Part shown: in pieces, positions 10,561 through 21,832 of the stretch
Layout: each line of letters starts with the position of its first letter
Position numbering within the stretch: the stretch's first letter is position 1
Assembly (NCBI GenBank): GCA_047967505.1
Contig: CM106538.1
DNA length: 64,000 nt
Strand: one strand, 5' to 3'
From: Dipteris shenzhenensis
Taxonomy: Eukaryota > Polypodiophyta > Polypodiopsida > Gleicheniales
Made by a program: the position numbers and the translations under genes
The notes under the pieces: generated by a model
Told to the model about the DNA's origin: nothing
Seen by the model: the letters and a program-made list of their open reading frames with translations, nothing else
Databases searched by the model: none

Positions 10561-13500
10561 AATGATGGGGATATCAACCTCGATGCAGAGACTAACAATT
10601 TCTTTAATCGACGAAATAATAACAATCAAGGTAGGTGCCCCTTGGGAAAATTGGAACTTCCCAAATATAATGGTAGGGGAGATCCAGCCCGATTCCTCCA
10701 GCATTTTGATGCCGCATGCTGAGCAGGTGGAGATCAATTCCACAAAACCAAGGTGGCTTGGTTTCCCATGGCCTTAACTAATGAAGCATCTGAATGGTAC
10801 CTAGACCTTCTAGTGGAAGAGCGAGCCACATGGGACCTACTTCAAATAGAAATTAAAAGATGCTTTCAAACAGAGAGGCTACAAGATGATCCCACTCTCC
10901 AACTAAGCAAGATCGAACAAGGCCGTTGAGAAGATGTACACACGTACCTGGGTAAGATGAAAAGATTAATCGCCAAATGTGACCCATGCCCCAATGCAAA
11001 GTACCTCACGGCTTGGTTCATTGCAGGACTAAGAAATAAAATCCAAAAGGATATGAAAAAGATTAGCAACTATGAAACATTTAGTGTTGCTCATGCAGCA
11101 GCCATTGACATTGAGGATGGCATGACCAACTTTGACACTAGCAGTGATGATGGCAGATCTAGTGCATGAGATAAGCACTCGAAAAAGGGCAAATCCAAGT
11201 CCACTGCCGAAACATCAAATGAAGATTGCCTAGAGGCCATGACCATGAAGCTGAAAGAAGACATGATGCAAGCCATGGAACAAAAACTTCACTTGTCTCA
11301 GCGACCAACTCAGACATATCCACGGTGAGAAAATGTTTGGTGTCCACACTGCATGGCCAATCATACAACAAATGAGTGCCCGGTCCTAAGAGCCAAAATC
11401 ACTACACAAGCAAATTCACCGCCAAGGTTGTGGTGCCATATCTGCATCGTTGGCGGCCATGATGAAAATAGTTGCATCTACAACATGCGCAACAACTTGC
11501 CTCGACCTCAACAATACCAAGTGACACCCATACCAGTGTACAGGCAAACGGCACTTGCACAAGTGCCCCAGCTTCGAGGCTAAATCTTGTTCCCATTTGG
11601 ACACAAGTCCCACAACTACTCAAGAATCCGAATCCACGACCACAGCTTCGAGGCTAAATCTTGTTCCCATTTGGACACAAGTCCCACAACTACTTAAGAA
11701 TCTAAATCCACGACCATATCCAAGAGCACCAAATCCAACTCTCTGGTAGTTCCAATACATCAATTACAAGCCGAGGAAGTAGACTCATCATTTGAGTATG
11801 AAACAGAGTACCCAATGTACTATGTAGAAGGTGTAGAGGGTCTAACACCAGCTTATGCAAATTAAGTACATCCCAATACATATCGAGCACCAATCAAGTG
11901 CTACGGTTGTGGAGAAAATCACTGGATCACGGAGTGCCCTCATCATGGTAGCCCCACTACTTTCCAACCACTCTACAGAGATTGTGGCATAGGACATGCC
12001 TGTATGGATTGTCCCATGAAAAATAAAGTCCCACAATAAATAAAGGTTAAGCCTAATGTCCCAATCGGCATCATTGGGGTGGACCATCAAAGTCTAGGTT
12101 CGGCAAGTGTAATATCACAACCTGTCAATGTAATTACACACCAATAGAAAGAGGCCACCAAGGACCCTAACATTCCAATCCAACCAAAGCGACTTCTTAA
12201 AAATAAAGCACAAGTGTCTCCACCTTCGCTTAGCAATGAGCAACCGAGCTCATCCACATCAACTCCCGAGCCTCAAATAAAAGAATCTCCATACCCAAAT
12301 GTAGAGGTGGAGAAGGATCATTTTCAAGCACTTCAACAATGGGTACAAAAGGAACAAGCTCAATTTAACGTTGAGAAACAAGCTCAATTTGAGGCTGAGA
12401 AACAAGCTCAAGACCCAATCCATGACTTGGCCCCACAAAGTATTGATATTGTACTCGAGCCTCTATTCCAACAACAGACTCCACAACATAATGTACCGCC
12501 ACGTCAACTTGAAGGAGCCGCACTCTCTAGCATCCTGAGTTGCCTTGTGTCAATTCCCATCGGAATCCTCCTACGGAATTGTCCCAATCTCTGGGAGAGT
12601 TTCAAAGGATGGATTGAACTCACAAATCCCCCTCCACCTATGAACTACATCGAAGATATCCCTGTGCGGATGGGTGAGAGAGATGACATATGCAACATGA
12701 CTATGCCTTTGATCCACAAGGCATATAATGAAGTCCAAGCCATAGTGGATGGTGGAACAGGTGTAAATGTCCTATCAAAGGAGCTCTATGAAGAATGGGG
12801 TCTCCCACCAATGCAAGAGGCTAATTTCAACATACACCTTGCTGATGATTCATGAGCTAAACCCTTGGAATAGTGAATGGCGTGTCCATAAAGGTTGCAA
12901 GAGTCCGCTTTTCCCTTCAATTCACAATCTTGGATGTCCCCAAAAAATCCTATCAAATCTTACTAGGATGTCGTTGGTTACGGGAAGCATCAATCCTCCA
13001 TGACTAGGGAACTGATAGATTGACAATCCAGAATCGTGACACCATAGTCAGGGTGAATGTGGGAATAGGAGCTATAAAACCAATTGTGCCTAGAGCATTT
13101 GATGACACATCTTCAACGACAATCTCAAGCAAATCAGCTCCCTTGCAACAGCATGCCATAGCGGACGATTCACAAAGCAATGTAAATAACTAGATACAAA
13201 CATTGGCAACCATTGACAACTACCATTCATTAGACCCCATCTTCTTGTAGATTGATGCTAAGGTGCTATAGGTAGATCCTCCACTCACACATAAAGAACC
13301 AATCGATCTAGAGGTGCCATTCTTTATGGCTGACCTCGAGTGGAATAATGAACTTGAAGAAGGTACCCATACCAATGATGACTCAGATTTTCCTTGGGAC
13401 CTTGAAACAGAGGCTGAGAATGTTGAAATTGAAGATCCAATCTTTGATAATGACTTACCCATTCTACATGCCCTAATGGCAGTCGAGCTCCCAAAAGTTG

Positions 13501-15080
13501 AACCTCTAAAGTTGAATAACAACAGAAGATCCTGCAAGAAAGCTAAAGGAGGAAATTGCAAAAAAGCCAAGGCCGACAAACACTTCACTGAATTCGAACG
13601 AGTCCAAACAAGGAATATTGAATTGTACCTTGCAAAGCCAGCTCCCTCAAAATGAGAACCACCGCCTCTTGAATGGTCCCTTGAGGAACTGGAAGGAGTA
13701 TGCGCAGCAAATGAACCCTTACTTGGAAACACCTTGCCAGTGGAAAAGTTACCCCACTATTCCCAACGTAAGAAGTTTCGGAAATTTAAGCCACATGTGT
13801 GGATGAAGCTCGATCAAGAGACTTCAAAAAAAGAAATTCAAAAAGAGCCTAATAAATTGGTAAATGAAACTATGCCACCCATTACACATGGCAAATGTTA
13901 GGTTAGTTCAACACCATCAGAGGCCGATCTTCGAGAAGTGCTGAAACACTTCAAGAATTACACAAGTGGCAGTGCACCAATAGCAATGCCAAGACCACTA
14001 AGAGAATCTGAAGTTTGAGAAACCGATAGCATTGGAGAAACTCCAATCTATGAGGGACCGGCAAAAACACACACAATAAACTCGCCCTTGAAGGGGAGGA
14101 AGAAAAACTAGTTTTCATTGGGAAACAACTTCGACAAGAAGATGAAACCAAACTCAAAGCACTCCTAATGGAATATCGTGACTGCCTAGCATGATCATAC
14201 AAAGAGATGAAAGGAATTTCACTAGACGTGGCATTACACATGATACCTATAAGGGAAGGTGCCCACCCTAAGGTATGTGGACCTTATCGCACACGAGCTG
14301 GAAAAACTCCTAGATGCCGGATTCATCTATGAGATAGGGCACACTGATTGGGTTTCACCCATCATCATTTTGCCTAAGTGCAAGAAGAAGCTCAGAATAT
14401 GTGTAAACTTAAAGAATGTGAATGCCACCACAATTAGGGATCACTATCCCCTACCCTTAACAGAAACAGTGTTGGAAAAGGTGGCAGGTTCAAAAATATA
14501 TAGCTTCTTGGATGGCTTTAGTGGCTATAACCAAGTGCAAATTGCTCCTAAAGAACAATCAAAAATAGAATTTGCTATAGAATGGGGTATTTTTGCATAT
14601 AGAGTCATGCCATTTGGCCTTTGTAATGCCCCGACAACATTCCAGTGAGTCATGTTCGCAACTTTCAAGTCATTTTTGAATAAGTTTTTACAGGTGCTCT
14701 TGGATGATTTATGCATCCATTCAAACAAAAAAGACCACTTCAAATGTCTTGAAGCAGTACTAATCAAATGTAGAGAGTATGGCATCTCCCTAAATCCAAC
14801 AAAATGCCAGTTCATGGTCACCCATGGAGTTGTTTTGGGACACATCGTCTCTCAACATAGGATTGCAACTGACATGGACAAAATCAAAATCATCATGGAA
14901 TTGCCTCCTCCTACAAATTCCAAAGGTGTATAGGTCTTTATGGGACATGTCGGCTATTATAGAAGATTTATATTGCGATATGCCATGATAGCTAGACCAC
15001 TTTACAAATTATTAGTGGAATTCTTATGGACAGAAGAGAGCGACCAAGCCTTTGAGCTTTTAAAGTGGTGCCTTATTGCC
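10561..15080 (+). pseudogene. Gypsy-1 gag-protease-RT, left part
   Basis: A Ty3/Gypsy polyprotein relic. Gag (about 10640-11583) contains LPKYNGRGDPARFLQHFDAA and WYLDLLVEERATW in one frame. That frame is broken only by TGA codons at 10720, 10927, 11167 and 11326, all readable as CGA-to-TGA. CCHC-type fingers follow (CYGCGENHWITEC near 11900, then CRDCGIGHACMDC). The protease frame (12214-12855) holds IVDGGTGVNVLS. The RT (14259-14930) has DWVSPIIILPK, LDGFSGYNQVQIAP, MPFGLCNAPTTFQ and the catalytic LLDD. The frame ends near 15080 at the start of RNase H, where Copia-A begins. The remainder resumes at 25440. Confidence 0.88.
11569..11716 (+). repeat. 74-bp tandem duplication in Gypsy-1 gag
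   Basis: The segment starting CAGCTTCGAGGCTAAATC is present twice head to tail with a period of 74 bp and a few substitutions. The period is not a multiple of three, so the copy shifts the gag frame. Confidence 0.85.
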
Positions 15081-15224
15081 TTTACCCCGGTTATGTACAA
15101 TACTCAAACACATGTAAATGAATGAAAAAGAAGATTAGGGTGGTTCTGCACCCACCAAAACTTGTGTGGCTCTCTGTTTCTCTCTCTCCCTATTCTGTTC
15201 TTGCTTCCATTGAAAGCACTCTCA
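15077..15224 (+). repeat. Copia-A 5' LTR, left end truncated
   Basis: Matches the 3' LTR at 25269-25439 from TTGCCTTTACCCCGG to the terminal CTCTCA, but lacks the TGTGGGGGTTAAAGG start. The join falls in a short region where the Gypsy and LTR sequences are alike (TGCCTTAT / TGCCTTTA). Confidence 0.85.
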
Positions 15225-15226
15225 AC

Positions 15227-15239
15227 TGGTATCAAAGCC
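15227..15239 (+). other. Copia-A primer binding site
   Basis: TGGTATCAAAGCC, two bases after the LTR. It matches the initiator-Met primer site with one G-to-A change. The sister copy at 61835 reads TGGTATCAGAGCC. Confidence 0.85.
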
Positions 15240-16659
15240 GGGTGATCTAGCTGAGCGTACGTGAATGCTTGAAGCTCATCAGCTCTATGTGAGGAAGGAG
15301 AAGCTCTGTGAGAAGCTTTGTGGGTGACTTTACTTGCATCTGAGTGTGTAGAGACCTTGGAGGAACCTTTGGAAAAGTCACTTTGGTTTTGCGAAGTGGT
15401 TTTGAGAGCCTGTTAAGTGTTTTCAAAGAAAAAGTCGTTTTTTGAGCTTTTCCCTATTCCGTTTGATGACAAAGACTCCGTATTGACTTGTAGAGGCAAC
15501 TATTGCTTGCTTTTGGTGTCCACTTCACTTCAGGAGCTTGGAAACACCTTCATTCTTGAAGCTGGGATCATTTCATTGGATTTCTGACTCACTGTGTCAG
15601 TTTCTGTGTTTTTCTACCTGGGTGTTGGAACTCAAGTTTGGAGCAACCATTTGCAGATCTGTCGGTTCCGATGGACTCAGGAGTCCAAAAACTTCAATGT
15701 TGCTCATCATTCGCACTCCGGTGGAGTTTACAAATAGCTCTGTTTCCAAAAACGTTTTTCAGTCCGTGTGTTGGACCCAGTGATTGAGACCATGGTTTCT
15801 AAAACCGTCTGTCCCATTGCGTTTCGGACGCCCAAAAACCCCCACCTGTCAGTTCTTACGTGATTCGGTGGAGGATTCTCAGAGCTATAGATCTCTGTGT
15901 ATTCGATTTCCTCTCTCTGTTATGCATTTTTCATTCTAAGGTTTTGAAACCTTAGATTTATGCCACATGGTAGTGGATAAGTGTTGACTCCCATTTCTCA
16001 CTCATCGGTTGGGATTTTGGAGTTCCGGTAGAAGAGAGATATTTGCAGATTTTCTTGCTGAGTCCGATTATGCAATGGCGTCCATGTTTTGAGGCATCTC
16101 AGGTTCTATTTTCAGTAGCGGTCATTACCGTGGGACTATGATTTCTTGAGCATACCTTATGCAGATCACTCTGCTTGTAGTGCGCTCATTCGTGGTGTGC
16201 ATTGGGTTGCAGTGGATGATTTATAGGCCATTTGGATGCATTGCGGTCCTTATTAGATGCGTTGATAGCCCAAATTGCCTTGTGGGATGCTATTTTTTAT
16301 GGACGCTTTGCACATGGATGCTATTTTATGCTGAGGGATAGCTTTGACACATTGCAGGTGATGCACTGATAGTGCTATGCTCTCTTGGATGAGATATTAT
16401 TAATGCATATGCCAGTGGACGGTGTTTATGCTTGAGTCATTTGGCACTTATTGGCATTTTGGATTGCCATTGCAGTTGGCACTTTCTTTTGGGCCAGATT
16501 TGCTTATATGGATGCATAGTATATGCACATGAGTCAAATGCTTTGAGACATGAGTTTTGGTAATATTTCACTCTATTGTGGCATACACATTGGGTGCTGG
16601 TATTTGGTGTGATTCTCTCTTGTAGGCACTAGCATTTGGGATTTTGCTTTATTTACATT

Positions 16660-17144
16660 ATGGCATCCTCTTCCATGTTTGAAAAGGGGTTTTTCAACAT
16701 TTAAAAGTTTGATGGGACAAACTTTTCTTTGTAGAAAGAATAGATAAGGGATGTGCTTATTCAAAAGAAGCATATTAAACCCTTGGCAGGGATTGAAGCT
16801 AAGCGTGCAAATATGTCTGAGGATGATTGGAATGAGTTGGATGCATTAGCAAAGTCTACTATTAGACTTCATCTTGCAGAGTTAGTTTATTTCACAGTAG
16901 TAAATGAGCAAACTATGGAAGATTTGTGGAAGAAACTGTGTGCCACTTATGAGAAGGAAACTGCCTCTAATAAAGTTTACCTCATGAAGAGGTTGTTTGA
17001 GCTGCAGATGAAGGAAGGGGTCTCCATTGCTTCTCACTTGAATGAATTAAATATTATTTTCAGCCAGCTTCAAGCTCAGAAGATGAATTTTGATGCAGAG
17101 ACTAAGGCAATATTTCTCTTATGTTCATTGCCATCCTCATGGGA
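16660..17144 (+). pseudogene. Copia-A gag, 5' half
   Basis: The ATG at 16660 (MASSSMFEK) begins a UBN2-type gag. TAG codons at SL*KE*IRD correspond to Trp and Gln in the sister copy at 63287. From 16753 the frame is open through MSEDDWNELDALAKSTIRL, TMEDLWKKLCATYEKE and FSQLQAQKMNFDAETK to LCSLPSSWD, where Copia-B interrupts it. Comparison with the sister copy shows about 150 bp of gag is also missing at the junction. Confidence 0.88.
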
Positions 17145-17293
17145 TGAGGGGGAAGAGGGAGCACCCACGAAGGGATAAGAAGACACCAAAAGAGGTGGAG
17201 AAAAAGCTACTCCAGCTTATTCCTCTATCATATATATATGAGTATACATGGGCACTGTACAAGTGGGTGGGCACACTGCCCTTTACCCCAACA
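17145..17293 (-). repeat. Copia-B 3' LTR (about 149 bp)
   Basis: On the minus strand it runs from TGTTGGGGTAAAGGGC to CCCCCTCA, with a TATA-like CATATATATATGATAG in the middle. Its start resembles the Copia-A LTR start (TGTGGGGGTTAAAGG), so the two families are related. Confidence 0.7.
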
Positions 17294-17374
17294 ACCTCCC
17301 ACTTAAAGGCAGTGTGCCTTTAAGGGAGTATAGTACACATATAATACAATCAGCCATGGGTTGAAAAACAAGAT

Positions 17375-18421
17375 GACCACACCGTCATCCTATGCCCATC
17401 GACACTTTACAATGTGCAAAGTGCATAGAGGGTAAGCTACTAGCAGACATCAGGTTTGCAGGATAGAAAATGACAAGCTGTAGATGCCTGTCAACCAAGA
17501 TCTCATGCCAGATCTCACTGGGAGAGTGAACTCTCACCACCACGTGCTCTTATGCTAAGTCCATAGCACCCGAACTGTCACTGTGCAAAGAAAATGTCTC
17601 TGTACCACCTGTGACCATAAGCACATGCCCAACAATAGACCTCTGCTGGTCTACCCAACCTGCATCACCTACATGCTGCTCCTGGAAGCATAAGGACCTG
17701 ATGTCCACAACCGCTTCCCTACTGTCAAAATCTGCCATAATCATGCTACCAACTCCCACTGCAACAGAAGCAAGAATCGGAAGTGTAGCCCCAATGGCAA
17801 ACATGTGAGAACCAAGTCTCAACACAGTCATGGATGCATGAAGTACTATGGCTGCCATATCAACCATAACTTGCTGCTCAACTGATCTGTGATCGTCAAA
17901 CCTGTTGTGTTTCAAGTATGGAGCCAATACAAGCAATGGAGTACTCAATAACTTCCCCCTCTCCATACTGAAACAACCAAGTATCTGACAAACATCATCA
18001 AGACCATGCAGCTCCCACTGCAAAGCATCCCTGTCCATAAGGAACCATATGGCAAGTAACCTCAGAAGGATAGCAACCTCCTGAATACTGAGACCATAAC
18101 CTGACTCACTGCGCATCACATCCTGAGCTCTCATAATGGTATCAAACCTATGTGAAGCCAAGCTCGAGGGGATTGCTTCTGGCCATGGAGGCACTTACGA
18201 AGCAAACATATCAATGATTCCTACCCATGCGCAATATGACCTGAGTCAATAACTGCAGAAACCACATCTGTCCTGGCATAACCAGCCAATGGATCATACC
18301 GGGCATCATTAGCCAAGATATCCTCCTCACCATGCATAGCCTCATCCTCATCTACAAGAGGCACTCCGCATCCTAGGAGTAAATTGTAACTTTCCATAGA
18401 AGATGCATCAACAATCTCCAT
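17375..18421 (-). pseudogene. Copia-B RT C-terminal / RNase H remnant
   Basis: A 214-codon open frame (18194-17550) and its continuation match the end of a Copia RT and RNase H. FSMERGKLLSTPL corresponds to FNMEGGKAVSTPL of Copia-A, DQQRSIVGHVLMVTGGT to the SRRSTSGYVF segment, and HVVVRVH...SMGIG to the C-terminus. The RT catalytic core with its YVDD box is absent, so there is a deletion between 18194 and 18485. Similarity is low but the frame stays open. Confidence 0.65.
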
Positions 18422-18484
18422 AGAAGTATAAACCTGTGGAATACTCGAGACATCTGATTGTCTCTGACCAAAATCAGGAAGTAA

Positions 18485-19660
18485 TCATGGCTGTCCCAAC
18501 TTTATAACCTGCTCACCGTGGGAAAAACCTCCCACTCCAAGGGATATGGGCTGCCCCTGCAAAGAATTCGGAGGTATCAGTGCACTTACACCCTCCTGGA
18601 ACACCACTCTCCTGCTATCCACAGTCCTGGACTGTCTAAACATAGCATCCTCTCTGAAATAGACATTATGGTTGCGTATCAACTCTCTAGTTGAAGAATC
18701 CCATAACCTGTAGTCCTCACTGGACTCACTATATCCAAGGAAGATACACCTCCTCGATCGGGAACCATGAGCATAAGCCTCGTAGCCAAACACATGTAAA
18801 TGCTCATAACATGGTGCCCTGCCTGTCAAGAAGTTAAATGGCACTCTACCATTTAGAGATCTCCTGGGTGACCTGTTAAGCAAGTATGCAGCTGTCTTAC
18901 ATGCCTCAGCCCAATAGCATTCAGTAAGACCTGCATATCGTAGCATGCTACCAATCCTGTCCAATAGAATTTGATTTATGCCTTCTGCCAAGGCATCATG
19001 AGTAGAAAGATGAGGGGTGGTCAACACCCTCCTGATACCAAGTGTATCACATAGATGCTGAAATCTAGAAGAGGTAAACTCTGCATCACCATCAGTCATC
19101 AAGCTCAATAGCTTCTTTCCTGACTGATTTTCAGCATTACCCAAGAAGCGCTGAAATGTATCATATACATCATGCTTCTGTCGAATCGGATATACCCATA
19201 TGTACTTTGTAGCAGCATCAATAAATGTCACAAAATAAGAGGCGCCACCCAGTGAAACGGTAGGCATAGGCCCACAAACTGCACTATGAACCAACTGCAA
19301 TGGCTCAACATACCTCTCACTGACTATCTTCGTCACAAAAGAGGATCCTGACTGCTGATTATCATCACAATCATGACATAAAATTTGAGATACATCCATA
19401 ACAGGAATGTATCTCAATGTTGTAAGGGCTTCCATACCTGCAATAGACATATGTCCCAGTCTGGCATACCATAAACTAATTGATGGCTGCTTACTAGTCA
19501 TAAGCATCTTATCCTGGACACCTGATACATGCAATGCATAAGAGAATCCAACCCGTGATCCCCTAGCCATAACCAGATTGCCTCTAGCAATCTTCCATGC
19601 ATGATCACCCAAAGAGACATGATAACCTGCCTCAACCAACTGTCCAGTACTGTGTAGCAA
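18485..19660 (-). pseudogene. Copia-B GAG-pre-integrase and integrase
   Basis: The open frame covers WYARLGHMSIAGMEAL (GAG-pre-integrase) and an rve core. In the first catalytic block HSAVCGPMP replaces the usual HSDVCGPMP, so the first Asp is Ala. The second block reads TDGDAEF and keeps its Asp. The third, DALAEGINQ, keeps a Glu. A frameshift near 19650 separates it from the protease. It could not be active as written. Confidence 0.8.
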
Positions 19661-20543
19661 GTCCTGGTATATGTCTAACCCTCTGTAGAACAAGAATAGA
19701 GCCACTAGGCATAACAAGGTGGATATCCCCATAACCATAGACATCCATAGAATGATCAATGCCCATCAAACCACTCTCCACAATGCATTCTTGATATGCA
19801 CTGAACCATGACCTATGAGGGGTCATATGACATGAAGCACATGGATCTAACATCCAATCACCGAGAATGGGTACATCAGTGGCCAAGAAGGAGGTGTCAG
19901 ACATAGACAAAAGAATGCCTTCATCACTGCTACTGTCAGTGGAAACGCTGGCATCCACGCCTTGAAGCTCAACATGCTTCTTCTCCTTCTTCCTGTCATT
20001 CTTAACCTTGCTCTTCTTCTTGCATTTTCTTAGCCATTTCCAGCAGTACTTTTTCATGTGGCCATACTTTCCACAATAGAAACATCTAACACAAGTCCGA
20101 GAGCTAGACTTGCTCTTGGAATTCCCCCTTGAACATGACCTGTTTCTACCAATTGATCGACCTTTGGAGTGCATATCAAGGCTGTATTTCAGCCCATCAG
20201 GACATTTCAGCCCATCATGCTGTAACATAACACTATCATGGTCATACATCCGGCATATACGAGTATAAAACTCATATGCATGGTAGTCTACACCCTGTAC
20301 ACCATCCTGTACCTGCAAGTAGACTGACTTCGAGAGTGATGACTGAATGATAGAGCATGCTTGCTCATCCATGTCATCCCAATGACTCTGTTTAATGCTA
20401 TTAGGCTTGACACCTTTGCATTGAATGGGCTTATGCTGCCTTTTCTGCACTAACACATCATAAATCTACTCTTTCCAATACTGAAAGTTTGATCCATCCA
20501 ACCTCTCAATATCAAAGAGGGCACTACCAGCTGTAGATGCCAT
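19632..20543 (-). pseudogene. Copia-B gag, nucleocapsid and protease
   Basis: The start is the ATG at 20543 (MASTAGSALFDIERLDG). A TAG at 20468 fits CAG-to-TAG (WKE*IYD). After it the frame is open. The gag is shorter than in Copia-A and lacks part of the UBN2 core. A basic Ser/Arg stretch leads to an intact CCHC knuckle (CFYCGKYGHMKKYC). The protease block reads WMLDPCASCHMTPH, so the catalytic DSG is DPC. Confidence 0.82.
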
Positions 20544-21832
20544 ATCTGTGGCACAATAGCTCACAACCAAAGAGCAGTATAGTGCAATAGGCAACCCAAA
20601 TGACCAAAAATATAGTGTTGTCCAGACCAATCAGGTCTCCAAATAAACTAGCTGATCCAATGCTCAATAGCACTCAACCATAAAGAGGCATAAACAAGAA
20701 TATATGCAGCCTAGTAACCTGCCAATGCCTGGCAATTGAAGTAAGAAATGCACTGAAGCAAATGAGCAATGCCTGCTCAACCAATGGCAATAGGAGCCCA
20801 GCTCAACTATCCATAAACATCAGTGCGGCATCCACCAATGCAAATCCATAATGCATCGAAATGGCATTTACTGCATCACCAATGCATCACCTCAAGCGCG
20901 CAATTGTTTGGCAACAAAATCAAGCATTCACCACTTGCCAAATGTGCCAAAGTGACTTGCCAACCAATAATGCCCTTGTACTGAAGTGAGATTCCAATCA
21001 CTTTCTGTAATTTACTGTGAATTTGTTGTGCAAGAGAAATTCCTACAACAATACCTCACAGCCACTTTGGGCAAAATAACACGCTGTCCCTGTTTTTGAA
21101 TAGCGATATCTTTTCACTGAAAGACCGGATGCCAAAGCTGTAAAAAGAAAAGTTGTAGCTGGTAAAAAGATCTACAACTTATCAGTTGACCTCAAGAGCC
21201 AAATCCTTGTGGATTCTCAGATATTCTCACCTGAAAAACAGCTTCCTGCACATTGGTCACAAATAGACAGTAGACTGCAACTTTTTGTGGTTTTGCAGAG
21301 GTTGTAACTCTTGCAGCTTATACCGGATTAACTTGCTTCCAAAAGCAAAGTTGTAGTATGTTCTGTGAACTACAACTTTCCAGTTTGGTACAAAGTGCAA
21401 TTCCGCACCAGAAAAGAGATATTCAGTCCTGAAAATGACTGTTTTGTCATAAAAACAGCAACAGCAGCAATTGTAATGTCTTGACCAATGGCAAACACAA
21501 TGCCATAAAATCAGCCCCGAATACCGTATCAAATCAGCCCTGAAAACAACTCCAAACAATGCTCATTTGATAGGATCTCTATACATCACCGTACCACCGT
21601 ATGTATCCAACATAGGCAAATAACCATGCATCCAACAAACTGTCAATGCATCTCAACCAGGCATGTACCACTGTCAAAGCATGTGTCAATGCCACTGCCA
21701 AAGTGATGTACAGATCGAAAGCTCCTTGTGCAAGACTGCAAAATGGCATATGACTAGTCCCGCAAAGTGCCCAAGCAACAGCCTCAAATCAGTCTATCCA
21801 CAGCTAATGTCCACAAGGCGTACTTCTGCAAA
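20544..21832 (-). other. Copia-B leader, non-coding
   Basis: About 1.3 kb rich in CCAATGC-like words, comparable in length and texture to the Copia-A leader. No open frame of interest and no primer site at its right end. Confidence 0.5.

Larger units (their letters stand above)
17145..21832 (-). mobile_element. Copia-B nested in Copia-A gag
   Basis: A minus-strand Copia element with 3' LTR (17293-17145), polypurine tract (AAGTGGGAGGT just right of 17293), RNase H and RT remnants, integrase, protease, nucleocapsid, gag (ATG 20543) and a leader to about 21832. Copia-A resumes there with CCCAAGAAAGAGGGAAGTC. No 5' LTR or primer site is visible at the right end, so that end is deleted. The left edge is uncertain by about 11 bases, because TGAGGGGGAAG also occurs in the Copia-A gag at that place. 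Confidence 0.85.

Noticed and set aside
17145-17155. TGAGGGGGAAG as an unambiguous Copia-B LTR end
   Set aside because: The same 11 bases occur in Copia-A2 gag at 63923-63933, so they may belong to Copia-A; boundary left uncertain.
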